This document shows positions 1 through 8,094 of a stretch of 46,694 bases of DNA, piece by piece. Source of the DNA: Candidatus Harrisonbacteria bacterium (GTDB taxonomy: Bacteria; Patescibacteriota; Minisyncoccia; UBA6257; UBA11618); NCBI GenBank assembly GCA_023244835.1, contig JAHFLN010000004.1:1-46694 (forward strand), written 5' to 3'. The position numbers were made by a program, and so were the translations under genes. Positions within the stretch are counted from its first letter, which is position 1. The number at the start of each line of letters is the position of its first letter. The notes under the pieces were generated by a model, which was given only the letters and a program-made list of their open reading frames with translations, was not told the DNA's origin and ran no database searches.

Positions 1-2
1 GT

Positions 3-380
3 GCTAAGTCCGATGCGATCGAGCTTGTTTCCCGCGAATGCGGTATTCAAGCCGTCGTACATATGAAGCACGATCGCGTCCCAATGCCAGGTGTCAAGTA
101 CGGAATGCGCGGTCGCCTCCCATGCGCATGTCTGCCATGGGGTTGGTTTGACATCGGGCTTAGGGAGCGAAAAGCATATCGTGCCGCGCAGGAAGCGGGC
201 GTGAGAATGTTCGCTCGTGGTTTGCGCGCCGATATGCGTGATTCGTATATGGCGCACATGCTCGTCAGTCGCCGTAATGAGGCGGCCTCGTTCTGCATGG
301 TTCGGATACAAGAGGATGGCGGGAGTCATTCGGACGATCTCCTCAAAAGAGTGTGTGGTAATGCCAACGTGCGTATGTAA
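3..380 (+). CDS. Hypothetical protein, 5' end outside window
   Basis: An uninterrupted frame enters from the left edge and stops at TAA 378-380, giving about 125 residues of C-terminal sequence. Codon choice looks coding, with many G/C third positions, and the frame begins before its first internal ATG at 63. The product is basic and Cys/Met-rich (about five Cys and ten Met) with no membrane segment. I do not recognise a family. It is convergent with the minus-strand membrane-protein gene that ends at 429. The opposite strand also has a shorter open frame here, so strand assignment is likely but not certain. Confidence 0.5.
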   Translation, partial: AKSDAIELVSRECGIQAVVHMKHDRVPMPGVKYGMRGRLPCACLPWGWFDIGLRERKAYRAAQEAGVRMFARGLRADMRDSYMAHMLVSRRNEAASFCMVRIQEDGGSHSDDLLKRVCGNANVRM

Positions 381-428
381 AATACGCCATTTCAGTCGAT
401 CTGGCAACCAGAGCGGGAATTGTTTAGG

Positions 429-1388
429 TTAGCTCGTGATGTACTTGCGGTTGATCGAGATCGAGGCGTAGCCGAGTCCGATGAAGACGAACCCAAGGAC
501 GATGAGGGAGATCGGCCAGCCGAGAGAGTCCGCGAAGTATTCGCCGGTGATATAGGAAATATGGGCGATGAGGAAGAGGGTGCTTATGAGGAGGATCGCG
601 CCGCTTTTGAGCCGAGTCGCGAGGAAGAGGAAGCCGATCACGATTAGGAAGTAGAGCATTTGCCACCCGGTGGAGTCGAAGACGCGGGAGAATGCGGCGC
701 CGAGGAAGCCCGCGCTGCCGAAGAAGTAAAGTATTTTCGTGAGGGCGGCGTTCCGGCCGTCCTGAAAGGAGCGTCCGAGAAGCAGATAGCTCACACCCAT
801 TGCCATCGTGAGGTATGCGTATATATCCCAGTAGGCATGGGATGGGGAGCTTTCGAGGAGCGCGTTCGTCACGAGGTAGACGGACGCGGTTCCGTTTGCG
901 GTCGCGAAGAACGCCAATACCGGGCTCTTGTGGACGGAGTCGAGTATGAGGTAGAAGGCGAAAACGGCGACATAGGTAAATGCGACGACCCAGGGGTGGC
1001 TGCCGCCGGTCGAGAGTTCGGACAGGGCGACGAGCGCGCCGCCGGGAATAAGCGCGCCGCCGATCGCATGGAAGACGTGCCCGATGCTCTCGCTCGGTCG
1101 CTCCTTCCGAAGCATCGAGCCCAAGGCCGTTATGAGGAGGCCGAGGCCGAGCGTGACGGATACGCGCCCGAAGGAGCCGATATCGTTCCATATCTGCGAC
1201 ACGAAGATCACGATGCCGATCACGACTATCGCGGCTCCCATAACATAGAGCATCTTCGTGACGGAAAAATGCCGGGAAGTCTCCTTTCCAATGGAGGCGA
1301 GGGCGAAGCGTGCGATGAGATCGGACCGGCGCATCTCGCCGCTGGCTATTTTAGTATCGAGTTCCCGCAACAGATCTTCTGTGGTCAT
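429..1388 (-). CDS. Multi-pass membrane protein, DUF2157-like
   Basis: The 319-residue protein has a short soluble N-terminus (about 1-40, starting MTTEDLLRELDTKIASGEM) followed by roughly nine hydrophobic helices between residues 45 and 310. The first helices read VTKMLYVMGAAIVVIGIVIF and SVTLGLGLLITALGSM. An amphipathic N-terminal helix followed by a block of 8-10 transmembrane segments is the layout of predicted membrane proteins of the DUF2157 type; no catalytic motif is visible. Its start lies 9 bp downstream of the stop of the next minus-strand gene (1398-1988), so the two are probably co-transcribed. Family assignment rests on topology only and could be wrong. Confidence 0.7.
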   Translation of the reverse strand: MTTEDLLRELDTKIASGEMRRSDLIARFALASIGKETSRHFSVTKMLYVMGAAIVVIGIVIFVSQIWNDIGSFGRVSVTLGLGLLITALGSMLRKERPSESIGHVFHAIGGALIPGGALVALSELSTGGSHPWVVAFTYVAVFAFYLILDSVHKSPVLAFFATANGTASVYLVTNALLESSPSHAYWDIYAYLTMAMGVSYLLLGRSFQDGRNAALTKILYFFGSAGFLGAAFSRVFDSTGWQMLYFLIVIGFLFLATRLKSGAILLISTLFLIAHISYITGEYFADSLGWPISLIVLGFVFIGLGYASISINRKYITS

Positions 1389-1397
1389 AATAGTGCC

Positions 1398-1988
1398 TTA
1401 GTCCTCGCTTCTACCGGGCAGAATCCACCCGATAAACTCAAAATTATTCTGGTAATAATATCGGTCGCTGCTATTTATGAGATTTATCTTCATCCGGCTC
1501 CTCCCCTTCATGAGATAATAGCCGTACGAGGATGATCCTCCGCCAAACGGGAAGAATATCTCGCCATTATTCCGGTCGTAGTAGCTTGAAACGGTGATGC
1601 CGTCAGGCGAGGTAAGGAGGCCGTTCAAGGTCATCGCTTGGGCCTCTTCGGGCGTTATTTCCCTGCTTTCGTTCTTCTGGGTGTCATGTAAGAAGATACG
1701 GCCGGAATAGTTCTCGGTATAATCAGGAACCCCGTTCTTATCAATATCCCGGCTCATATCAACGGAACGTATAACAAGCTTCCCGTTCTCGACCGAATAT
1801 CGTTTTTGCAGATAATCGTTGCACCGGTAGGGATAATTCGTTCCGTCGGCACAGGTCGCGTATATGAAATCGTACCTAGTCGAGAGGAAAAGCGCGGGCA
1901 GATACGTGGAGAGTGCGAAGGCGCCTATAAGCCCGATTGGGAGGATGAAGGCGAGGAGTATCGCGAAGTTTCTCTTGATGAAATCCAT
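1398..1988 (-). CDS. Hypothetical single-pass membrane-anchored protein
   Basis: The 196-residue product has one N-terminal hydrophobic segment (about residues 9-32, LLAFILPIGLIGAFALSTYL), preceded by MDFIKRN, typical of a signal anchor. The remainder is polar and presumably extracytoplasmic, with a Cys pair (CADGTNYPYRC) that could form a disulfide and an Asp/Asn segment DMSRDIDKNGVPDY resembling a calcium-binding loop. The Tyr/Ser/Asn-rich C-terminus ends GWILPGRSED. It precedes the multi-pass membrane protein at 429-1388 by 9 bp, so a joint envelope role is plausible. I do not recognise a named family. Confidence 0.65.
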   Translation of the reverse strand: MDFIKRNFAILLAFILPIGLIGAFALSTYLPALFLSTRYDFIYATCADGTNYPYRCNDYLQKRYSVENGKLVIRSVDMSRDIDKNGVPDYTENYSGRIFLHDTQKNESREITPEEAQAMTLNGLLTSPDGITVSSYYDRNNGEIFFPFGGGSSSYGYYLMKGRSRMKINLINSSDRYYYQNNFEFIGWILPGRSED

Positions 1989-2038
1989 ATAATCACTCTC
2001 ATAATACCCCGCAATTAGAGCGGTTGCAATGAAGCGGA

Positions 2039-2428
2039 TCAGTCAGATCTCCGTTTCCTATGAGCTTTCTTGATCAGGCCGTAATGAGCATCAGTCCCCG
2101 GCTCTTTGCCTCCTCTGTCTTTCACGGCCGAGGGCGGATACTTCTTAGAGGCATCTCTGAGCTTGTCGAGGATGATTGTTTCGGTGTCGAAGCCGAGCAG
2201 GATGCTCATATAGAAGCAGTAGAGGAAGACGTCAGCGAGTTCTTTCTTGATGTCGGCGATTTTCGCCGTGTCGCGTCTGACCGCATCGAGCTCGTGGTTG
2301 GTCCACTGGAAGAGCTCGAGGAGCTCGTTGGCTTCTATGCTTACCGACTTGGCGAGGTCGGAGGGCCGGAGCCGATTCCAGTCCCGATCCTCGAGGAACT
2401 TCTTCGCGGCGCGTTCGATCGTGTCCAT
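2039..2428 (-). CDS. MazG-like nucleotide pyrophosphohydrolase
   Basis: This 129-residue all-helical protein matches the small MazG/RS21-C6 (dCTPase-like) type of NTP pyrophosphohydrolase, which hydrolyses (d)NTPs to NMP and PPi and cleans the nucleotide pool. Key features are LAKSVSIEANELLELFQW (about residues 25-42), carrying the E-x-x-E half of the metal site, and IKKELADVFLYCFYM (about 60-74), carrying the E-x-x-D half. Upstream is RDWNRLRPSDLAKS, typical of the family. The length is normal for the single-domain group. It lies downstream of the sigma-factor terminator at 2467-2505, so it needs its own promoter or read-through. Confidence 0.85.
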   Translation of the reverse strand: MDTIERAAKKFLEDRDWNRLRPSDLAKSVSIEANELLELFQWTNHELDAVRRDTAKIADIKKELADVFLYCFYMSILLGFDTETIILDKLRDASKKYPPSAVKDRGGKEPGTDAHYGLIKKAHRKRRSD

Positions 2429-2466
2429 GGCTCATAGTGCCATCCGTTGGGGATTTTGCAATCCAT

Positions 2467-2505
2467 ATAAAAAACCGTCCCGAGAGAAAACCTCTCGTGA
2501 CGGTT
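2467..2505 (-). terminator. Rho-independent terminator after the 2524-3516 sigma gene
   Basis: On the minus strand a 13-bp stem (2492-2504 with 2474-2486, one mismatch) and a 5-nt loop are followed by a run of T (A-run 2468-2474 on plus). It sits 19 bp beyond the stop of the sigma-factor gene. Confidence 0.85.
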
Positions 2506-2523
2506 CGGATTAGCCGCGTGCTT

Positions 2524-3516
2524 TCACGCGATAGCGCGTTCGAATGAGCCCGTGTTCGCGTGCGACATGCGGAGCCAATCGTCGCTCCCCCAGTCTTTGA
2601 GTGCGAAGCTGAGCCTGCGCGCGACGCGCGAGGAGATCTGCTGGATGCTCGACCCCGAAAGGTCGAAGAGTTCGCCGATCTCTTTAAGGCTTTTGTATCG
2701 CGGATAGCCGTTGAGGCAAACCCGCCGTTCGAAGATTTCCCGGTCGCGATCGGAAACATTGAGATCGCGGAGCGTTGCGAGGTAACGCTCATGGAGCGCG
2801 GCATCCGTGACCGATCTCTCCTTCGCGAGAATCCATTCAAAAGGCGTTGGTCCCGGGAAGCGGGGCTCGATCGTGAAGGGGTCCCTGTCCATGACATTCG
2901 TAACAACGGTTTCGGAGATAACTACCGATGCCGCTTTTACGACGAGACAGTCCTGTACCCTGTGAATCGGCACTCCTATACCCTCGGCAATTTCTTGAGT
3001 TGAGGGCGGTATGCCGTGCGTGCGGAGAAAGAGGCTTTGGAATTTCGCGATCTTTCCGTAGAGATCGTATTGGCGTCGTGATCTCCGGATATCCTGTCCG
3101 GAGTAGACGATTGCTTCCTTGATGGCCTGGCGTATGAGGCGCGCGGCATAGGGATGAAACTCCCCGTCCGGAGCGCGGGCGCGATCGAATGTCTCGATCG
3201 CGTTCATGAGGCCGAGAACCCCTTCGTCCATGAGATCGTCGATTTCGAAGTTGGGACAGCGCCCCAGATACGTTCGTGCGATTTTCCGCACGAGGCGAAG
3301 GTTCGACATAAGGGCGCGGTTTCGCGACGCGATGTCTTCCCTGTCGCGCTGATAGCGCGCGATGTGCTCGAGCAGCTCATCGTGCGGGAGGGAATCCGCC
3401 TCTTTCGAGTCGAGCATCCGTCGCGCAGTATCTTTCGTTTCGGCTCGGGGCCTGTCGGCAAGCGCTATGTGCTCCGACGGGGCTCCGTAGCCATCCGTGA
3501 TTGTCTGTCGGCCCAT
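2524..3516 (-). CDS. Divergent sigma-70 family RNA polymerase sigma factor
   Basis: This 330-residue protein should bind core RNA polymerase and select promoters. Region 2 spans about residues 66-140 (RNLRLVRKIARTYL-like start, then DLMDEGVLGLMNAIETFD). Region 3 is about 150-195 (IPPSTQEIAEGIGVPIHRV) and region 4 about 252-305 (VSDRDREIFERR, then KSLKEIGELFDLS). Two recognition helices are unusual. The 2.4 segment reads FHPYAARLIRQAIKEAI and lacks the aromatic YWIRQ of primary sigmas. The 4.2 helix reads LSGSSIQQISSRVARRL instead of the usual TRERVRQIE. That suggests altered promoter preference (inference). The start has a good Shine-Dalgarno (AGGAGAGG). It lies directly downstream of a second sigma gene (3736-4626), separated by a terminator. 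Confidence 0.9.
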   Translation of the reverse strand: MGRQTITDGYGAPSEHIALADRPRAETKDTARRMLDSKEADSLPHDELLEHIARYQRDREDIASRNRALMSNLRLVRKIARTYLGRCPNFEIDDLMDEGVLGLMNAIETFDRARAPDGEFHPYAARLIRQAIKEAIVYSGQDIRRSRRQYDLYGKIAKFQSLFLRTHGIPPSTQEIAEGIGVPIHRVQDCLVVKAASVVISETVVTNVMDRDPFTIEPRFPGPTPFEWILAKERSVTDAALHERYLATLRDLNVSDRDREIFERRVCLNGYPRYKSLKEIGELFDLSGSSIQQISSRVARRLSFALKDWGSDDWLRMSHANTGSFERAIA

Positions 3517-3679
3517 GATGACCTCTCCTTATAGATGTAGGACTCGGTTGGTGAATCAATGAGCGGTAAACCATCGCACCCGCAACGACATGGTATGTTT
3601 TCCAGCTATGCGAATGAGATTGCGCGGGTGGTGATGGTAAACAGGGATATGATGCCATGCCTCATCATGCGTGGCAAGA

Positions 3680-3712
3680 ATAAAAAGGCCGGCAGCGCTG
3701 TCGCTGTCGGCC
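3680..3712 (-). terminator. Rho-independent terminator after the 3736-4626 sigma gene
   Basis: An 11-bp GC-rich stem (3702-3712 with 3687-3697, one G-T pair) with a 4-nt loop is followed on the minus strand by TTTTTATT. It separates the two sigma-factor genes transcriptionally. Confidence 0.85.
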
Positions 3713-3735
3713 GTGGGTTTTACCCCTCCCCTCTT

Positions 3736-4626
3736 TCAGTCCTGATTGAGACGTTTACGGAGCCGTTTCAATGCCTCGGCTTCGATTTGGCGCACGCGCT
3801 CGCGGGTGAGACCGATCGCCTCGCCGATCGCCTTGAGCGTTTGCGGCGTAGCGTCGCCATTCAGACCGAATCGCCGCGTGAGAATGTCTCGTTCGCGGGG
3901 ATCCGTTCCTTCGCTTGCGAGTAGCTCGATCATGCGCTCGATCATCTCGATATGCGCGACTGTCTCGTCCGGAGGCGGGTTAGGGTCGCGCTTTTCGAAA
4001 AGGGATCGCTTGACGTCGTTATTGTCGTTATCAAGCCCGTTTTCCGAGAAGACAAACGCGCAGTCGCGCGACTTGAGGCACGCGATGATCTGCTTCGGTT
4101 TCTTTTCGAGGCCTGCGGCAATTTCTTCGACCGTAGGCGAAACACCGAACTCCTTCTCGTACCTTTCGCGGAATTTGAGGATCTTGCCGTAGAGAGTGTG
4201 CTGTCCCTGCGGTATCCGGATAGTATCGTGCGTGTCGATGGCCGCGCGCCTCATCGTCTGCTTGATCCAGTACGAGGCGTACGTCGAGAACTTGGTGCCG
4301 CGGTCGGTTTGAAACATTTCCACGGCCCGCAGGAGACCAGGAACGCCGTTCATGACGATGTCGATGATTTCGGTGCCGGGTTTCACGAAGACTCGCGCGA
4401 TATCCCATACGAGACGGAGATTAGCCTTAACGGCTCGTTTGCCAGCCTCCAGATTGCCATTCGTTTTGAAATCGTCGATAAGGGCGAATAGCTCGCTGTC
4501 AGGGAGAAGGTCAGCTCCGTCGCACATACTCTGAACGATCGATGTGAGGGGCGCCCCCCGCTTTTTTTTCTTTTTGTTTTTTCCGGATGCGGGTCCGGAG
4601 CCGTTCGTGTCGGCTTCTCGGCTCAT
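3736..4626 (-). CDS. Sigma-70 family RNA polymerase sigma factor (primary-like)
   Basis: The 296-residue protein has the classical group 1/2 layout without region 1.1. A lysine-rich tail (KNKKKKKRG, about residues 16-24) precedes region 2 (about 62-135). The promoter-melting/-10 helix is near canonical: KFSTYASYWIKQTMRRA (about 112-128). Region 3 covers about 140-190 and region 4 about 225-293, ending LTRERVRQIEAEALKRLRKRL, the standard -35-recognition helix. Compared with its downstream neighbour (2524-3516) this looks like the housekeeping-type factor, although it is shorter than a typical RpoD and may be a group-2 sigma. Terminators lie on both sides of the pair, so each has its own transcript. 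Confidence 0.92.
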   Translation of the reverse strand: MSREADTNGSGPASGKNKKKKKRGAPLTSIVQSMCDGADLLPDSELFALIDDFKTNGNLEAGKRAVKANLRLVWDIARVFVKPGTEIIDIVMNGVPGLLRAVEMFQTDRGTKFSTYASYWIKQTMRRAAIDTHDTIRIPQGQHTLYGKILKFRERYEKEFGVSPTVEEIAAGLEKKPKQIIACLKSRDCAFVFSENGLDNDNNDVKRSLFEKRDPNPPPDETVAHIEMIERMIELLASEGTDPRERDILTRRFGLNGDATPQTLKAIGEAIGLTRERVRQIEAEALKRLRKRLNQD

Positions 4627-4706
4627 GGCCCTGTTCCTTTCTGGTGAGTGGTTAGTGAGTCAAAGGACGGGGCTATTATGCCATGGATAGAAATGATTGG
4701 CAATGA

Positions 4707-4942
4707 GTTAATAAGGGATGGGATTCGCCCCTCGCCGCCTTAAAGCTAAAGAACGTCGTCATCGCCTCGCTCCTTTCCGACGTGATTTTAAAATTCAAAC
4801 CTCTCCGCTTTGCGTATCGGGATAATTTTAAAATCAGGAATCTTCGGCTCCTATTCGGAGCCTGCGACCCGCGGTTCGAATCCCGCTTCACCGTACTATA
4901 GCGAAAAAAGAATGGCATGGAGCCACTCTTTTTTCGCTACTG
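4707..4942 (-). repeat. tRNA-tail hairpin repeat array downstream of tRNA-Ser
   Basis: The non-coding stretch 3' of tRNA-Ser (read on minus) holds several parts in order. First is a long hairpin 4899-4939 (TAGCGAAAAAAGA-type arms). Next is a TCGAACCGC core and small hairpin 4846-4882 (GGCTCC/GGAGCC). Then comes a 12-bp inverted repeat, 4784-4795 with 4824-4835, and last a GGCGGCGAGGGGCGAATCCC box at about 4720-4740. The core and the last box recur after tRNA-Gly, tRNA-Val and tRNA-Leu(UAA). The final CGAATCCCA resembles the T-arm 3' side of this tRNA-Ser. Positions 4627-4706 show nothing beyond the leader of the sigma gene. Confidence 0.7.
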
Positions 4943-5026
4943 CGGAGGAGGTGGGATTCGAACCCACGAGACCCTTTCGAGTCGAGGATTAGCAATCCTC
5001 TGCCTTGACCGCTAGGCTACTCCTCC
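4943..5026 (-). tRNA. tRNA-Ser(GCU)
   Basis: Acceptor arms GGAGGAG/CTCCTCC (5020-5026 with 4944-4950) close a cloverleaf with a long variable arm. The anticodon loop TTGCTAA gives GCU and the T-arm is GTGGG-TTCGAAT-CCCAC. The discriminator is G and CCA is not encoded (CAG follows). Confidence 0.95.
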
Positions 5027-5096
5027 AGTCCTGCGCAGTATATCGCGATATCGCCGCTTGATCAATCGGCTCGCTATCCCCTATCATCCGCGTCAT

Positions 5097-5579
5097 ATGG
5101 TTGCGATACTTCACAATGTGAGAAGCGCGCATAACGTCGCCTCGATATTTCGCACCGCGGACGGCGCGGGTGTTTTAAGGCTCTATCTTTGTGGCATCAC
5201 GCCTGGGCCGCTCGATGCGTTCGGTCGCAATCGGAAAGATTTTACGAAGGTGGCGCTCGGTGCCGAAAAGACGGTTCCGTTCGAAAAAGTTGCGCGCACG
5301 GCAGACTGCATTCGTCATCTGAAGGCTCGTGGCTATTTCATATGCGCCTTGGAGCTTGCGAGGGGTGCGGTCCCCTACTACGAAGCAACGTTCCTCGCGG
5401 CGAATCGTGAAAAAATCGCGATCGTGGTCGGCCATGAGACGGAGGGGATTCCGAAATCGATCCTCGCGCGGTGTGATGCGGCGATCATGATACCCATGCG
5501 CGGGGAAAAGGAATCGCTTAATGTCTCCGTCGCCTTCGGCGTGATCGCTTTCGAAATAGCCCGGCATCGGCTACCATAA
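5097..5579 (+). CDS. TrmH/SpoU-family RNA 2'-O-methyltransferase
   Basis: This 160-residue SPOUT protein should transfer a methyl group from SAM to a 2'-OH of tRNA or rRNA. All three family motifs are visible: motif 1 NVRSAHNVASIFRTADG (residues 7-23), motif 2 IVVGHETEGIPKSIL, and motif 3 IPMRGEKESLNVSVAFGV near the C-terminus, which forms the trefoil knot. There is no extra RNA-binding domain, so it is the minimal catalytic form. I place the start at ATG 5097, immediately before the first beta strand. An upstream TTG at 5058 would add 13 residues of no family resemblance and sits near the tRNA-Ser 5' end. argS follows after 6 bp, so the two are probably one transcript. The target RNA cannot be told from sequence. 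Confidence 0.9.
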   Translation: MVAILHNVRSAHNVASIFRTADGAGVLRLYLCGITPGPLDAFGRNRKDFTKVALGAEKTVPFEKVARTADCIRHLKARGYFICALELARGAVPYYEATFLAANREKIAIVVGHETEGIPKSILARCDAAIMIPMRGEKESLNVSVAFGVIAFEIARHRLP

Positions 5580-5585
5580 CGGCAT

Positions 5586-7184
5586 ATGTTCGGCCTGGAG
5601 AAGATAGCCTCGAAGATAGAGATCCCGCCGGAGGGCATAGACGCTGACTTGGCGATCCCCTCGTTCCGGGAAAGTCCCGAGGCAGTGGCGGAAAAGATCC
5701 GTGCGCTCAAGAGCCCTCTCTTTAAGGAAGTGGTTGTGAAAGGACGGTATGTGAACATCTCGTTCAATTATGCTGAGCTCGCGCCGCTCGTGCTTGCGGA
5801 CGTCGCGGAAAAGAAGGGTGAATACGGTTGGAATGCATGTGGCGCGGGAAAAGCGGTAATGATCGAATATTCGGCCCCGAACATTGCGAAGCCTATGCAT
5901 ATGGGTCACGCGCGCAATAATGCGATCGGTCACGCGCTCGTGAACCTGTACCGCGCGAACGGCTATCGCGTCATAACAACGAACCATTATGGCGACTGGG
6001 GCATGTCTCTCGCGAAGATCATGCTCGCGTATGGCAGATGGGGCGATCGGGCCGCGTTCGATAAGGACCCTGTCCGCCACCTGCTCGATCTCTACGTTCG
6101 CGTAACGAAGGAGTCGGCGGACAATCCGGAGCTCGAGGACGAAGCAAGGGCATTGTTCAGGAAGCTCGAGGCCGGAGATGCGGAGCTTCATGCGATGTGG
6201 CAGGAGTTCCGTGACGTGAGCGTGGCGAACTTTGAGCGGATGTATGGCCTGCTCGGGATCTCGTTCGATATCGATAACGGCGAGAGTTTCTATACGGAAT
6301 TCATCCCGGCGGCTATTCGTGAAGCCCTCCTAAAGGGCGTGGCGCAGTACGGCGAGGCCGCGGAAGGCGGCGAGGGAAGACCGATCGTCGTGAGTCTCGA
6401 CGCGTTCAAGCTCCCGTCCTTCCTCCTGCAAAAGAGCGACGGCGCATCGCTCTATGGCGCGCGCGACATCGCGGTCGTGAAGTGGCGCTTGGAGCACTAC
6501 GACGTCTCGAAGATCATCTACGTCGTGGGGCATGAGCAGGAGCTCTATTTGAAGCAGATATTCAAGACAATGGGGCTTATGGGCTACCCGGAAGAGAAGC
6601 TTGCGCATGTGAGTTACGGCATGGTGACGCAGGGCGGGAAGAAGATTTCGACGCGCACGGGAAACATCGTGTTCCTGGAAGACGGGTTTGAGGACGCGAT
6701 CGCCCGCGCGCGGGGCATACGGGAAGTGGGTGTGGGCGCGATCATATATAATATGCTGTCGATGGGCCGCGAGCACGATATTACCTTCTCATGGGACGCG
6801 GCGATGAGCGTAGAGGGCAATAGCGCGCCGTATATCCAATACGCGTACGTGCGCGCGAAGGCGATTCTCGAGAAGGCGGGCGCTTTGGCCTCTCCCCTCC
6901 TCTCGCCTTATCCGCACGAGGTGGGCGCGCGCGAGGCCGCGCTCCTGAAATTAATAGCGCATTTTCCCGAAGCGGTGCGGCAGGCGCATGCGCTGAATGC
7001 CCCGCACCTTATAGCGACGTTCCTAAACGCGTTCGCGCAGGAGTTCAATCGTTTCTATGCGTCCGTGCCCGTGCTCGAGGAGAGCGAGGGTCGCGACCTG
7101 CGCCTCGCGCTCGTCGCGGCTTCGGCGCAGGTGATCGAAAACGGGCTCTGGCTCCTGGGCATTGCGGTACCGGAACGCATGTAA
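5586..7184 (+). CDS. argS: Arginyl-tRNA synthetase
   Basis: The 532-residue class I synthetase charges tRNA-Arg. The ATP-binding HIGH motif is HMGH in SAPNIAKPMHMGHARNN (about residues 97-113). The KMSKS loop appears in the degenerate form seen in many ArgRS, KKISTRTGN. Between them are the signature YGDWG segment and the long helical insertion. The C-terminal DALR-type anticodon-binding domain (about 415-532) ends VIENGLWLLGIAVPERM. The N-terminal Add-1 domain is present but short (about 85 residues). It follows the TrmH-like gene by 6 bp and ends before a strong terminator at 7273-7314. A tRNA-Arg(GCG) gene lies 2.9 kb downstream. Confidence 0.97.
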   Translation: MFGLEKIASKIEIPPEGIDADLAIPSFRESPEAVAEKIRALKSPLFKEVVVKGRYVNISFNYAELAPLVLADVAEKKGEYGWNACGAGKAVMIEYSAPNIAKPMHMGHARNNAIGHALVNLYRANGYRVITTNHYGDWGMSLAKIMLAYGRWGDRAAFDKDPVRHLLDLYVRVTKESADNPELEDEARALFRKLEAGDAELHAMWQEFRDVSVANFERMYGLLGISFDIDNGESFYTEFIPAAIREALLKGVAQYGEAAEGGEGRPIVVSLDAFKLPSFLLQKSDGASLYGARDIAVVKWRLEHYDVSKIIYVVGHEQELYLKQIFKTMGLMGYPEEKLAHVSYGMVTQGGKKISTRTGNIVFLEDGFEDAIARARGIREVGVGAIIYNMLSMGREHDITFSWDAAMSVEGNSAPYIQYAYVRAKAILEKAGALASPLLSPYPHEVGAREAALLKLIAHFPEAVRQAHALNAPHLIATFLNAFAQEFNRFYASVPVLEESEGRDLRLALVAASAQVIENGLWLLGIAVPERM

Positions 7185-7272
7185 TATATTCGTTATTGTT
7201 GTGGGGTGGAACAAGGCGGACGAGATGCCGGCCAAGCCGGTAAGCTTAGGTGGCCTTTCGAATCCCCAAACA

Positions 7273-7314
7273 CCCTCCGTGCTGACCATGGCAGTTCACG
7301 GAGGGCTGTTTTTT
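7273..7314 (+). terminator. Rho-independent terminator after argS
   Basis: A perfect 9-bp stem (CCCTCCGTG at 7273-7281 with CACGGAGGG at 7297-7305) is followed by CTGTTTTTT. The T-run directly abuts the -35 element of the next promoter. Confidence 0.9.
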
Positions 7315-7342
7315 GACAGCGTTCGGGCGATGGGCTTATATG
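7313..7342 (+). promoter_or_regulatory. Promoter for the 7388 gene
   Basis: TTGACA (7313-7318), an 18-bp spacer and TATATG (7337-7342) lie about 45 bp upstream of the start codon at 7388. The -35 element overlaps the end of the argS terminator T-run, a very compact arrangement. Confidence 0.7.
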
Positions 7343-7387
7343 AACGGGTTCATTGAATCATAAGTCATCTGAAGAAAGGAGCCTGCT

Positions 7388-8080
7388 ATGGGTTTCTCGG
7401 CACGTTTGCTGATCACGTATCTCGAGGCGCGAACGCCGGGCATTCCCGTATGGAAGGCTCGCGAAGTGGTCGATTTCGGGGATATTACCCGGTTGGAAAA
7501 GCTCACGGGCGAGGCGGGCGCGGTAGAGTCGTGCAATCCCCATAAGCGCGCGGGCATCTGCGCCATGCGCATGATCCTCGATCGCCTATGGCCCCGCGCG
7601 GACGATCCGCGCCGCGAGTGGTTCGCGCCGGACATCCTCGTATACAGGGAGCATTGGAGCGAGGACCAGGCGCGTGCTGTGGCGGAGGAGGCAGGCGCGA
7701 CGGAGTGCCTCGATTGCGGCACGCGCAACCCGCAGACAGACGATATCTACGACGCGAAGAGCGGTACGCGCTACCCGTCCCTGAAGCGCATACGGGAGCA
7801 TAACCTCTTGATTTCGCTCGAAGAGGATGAGCTGCGCGATGTTCTAAAGCGCCGGAATTACCATGTGATCACCGAAGCGCCGATCATGTGGGCGCGGTGC
7901 GAGGAGATCGCCGAGTGGATGAGGGAAGACGAGCTTGGCGGATCGCCCGCATTTCAAGAAGCGGTAAAAGATGCCGTTTCGTATGCGCGCGTAACGGCGT
8001 GGAGGAAGTATCTCCGCGAGATCGGCCGGGTCGATGCCCGGGCGCTTTTCCTTTTTCCAAGTTGCGATCATGGCATATGA
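7388..8080 (+). CDS. Hypothetical cytosolic protein with Cys clusters
   Basis: This 230-residue soluble protein has no recognised family. Three paired-Cys segments could bind metal: CNPHKRAGIC (about residues 49-58), CLDCGTRN (about 107-114) and a lone Cys in MWARCEEIAEWM (about 169). Tryptophans recur (PVWKARE, LWPRAD, REWFAP, EHWSED, VTAWRKYL). The start has a Shine-Dalgarno (AAAGGAG, about 7 bp upstream). The gene has its own promoter (7313-7342) and a strong terminator (8095-8126), so it is a monocistronic orphan, which suggests an independently controlled function. No signal peptide or membrane helix is seen. Confidence 0.75.
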   Translation: MGFSARLLITYLEARTPGIPVWKAREVVDFGDITRLEKLTGEAGAVESCNPHKRAGICAMRMILDRLWPRADDPRREWFAPDILVYREHWSEDQARAVAEEAGATECLDCGTRNPQTDDIYDAKSGTRYPSLKRIREHNLLISLEEDELRDVLKRRNYHVITEAPIMWARCEEIAEWMREDELGGSPAFQEAVKDAVSYARVTAWRKYLREIGRVDARALFLFPSCDHGI

Positions 8081-8094
8081 GGCAGGCGCATGCG

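Noticed and set aside
4676-4918. Small minus-strand open frame (80 aa) behind tRNA-Ser
   Set aside because: It lies entirely in the hairpin repeat array, and its composition follows the repeats rather than a protein.
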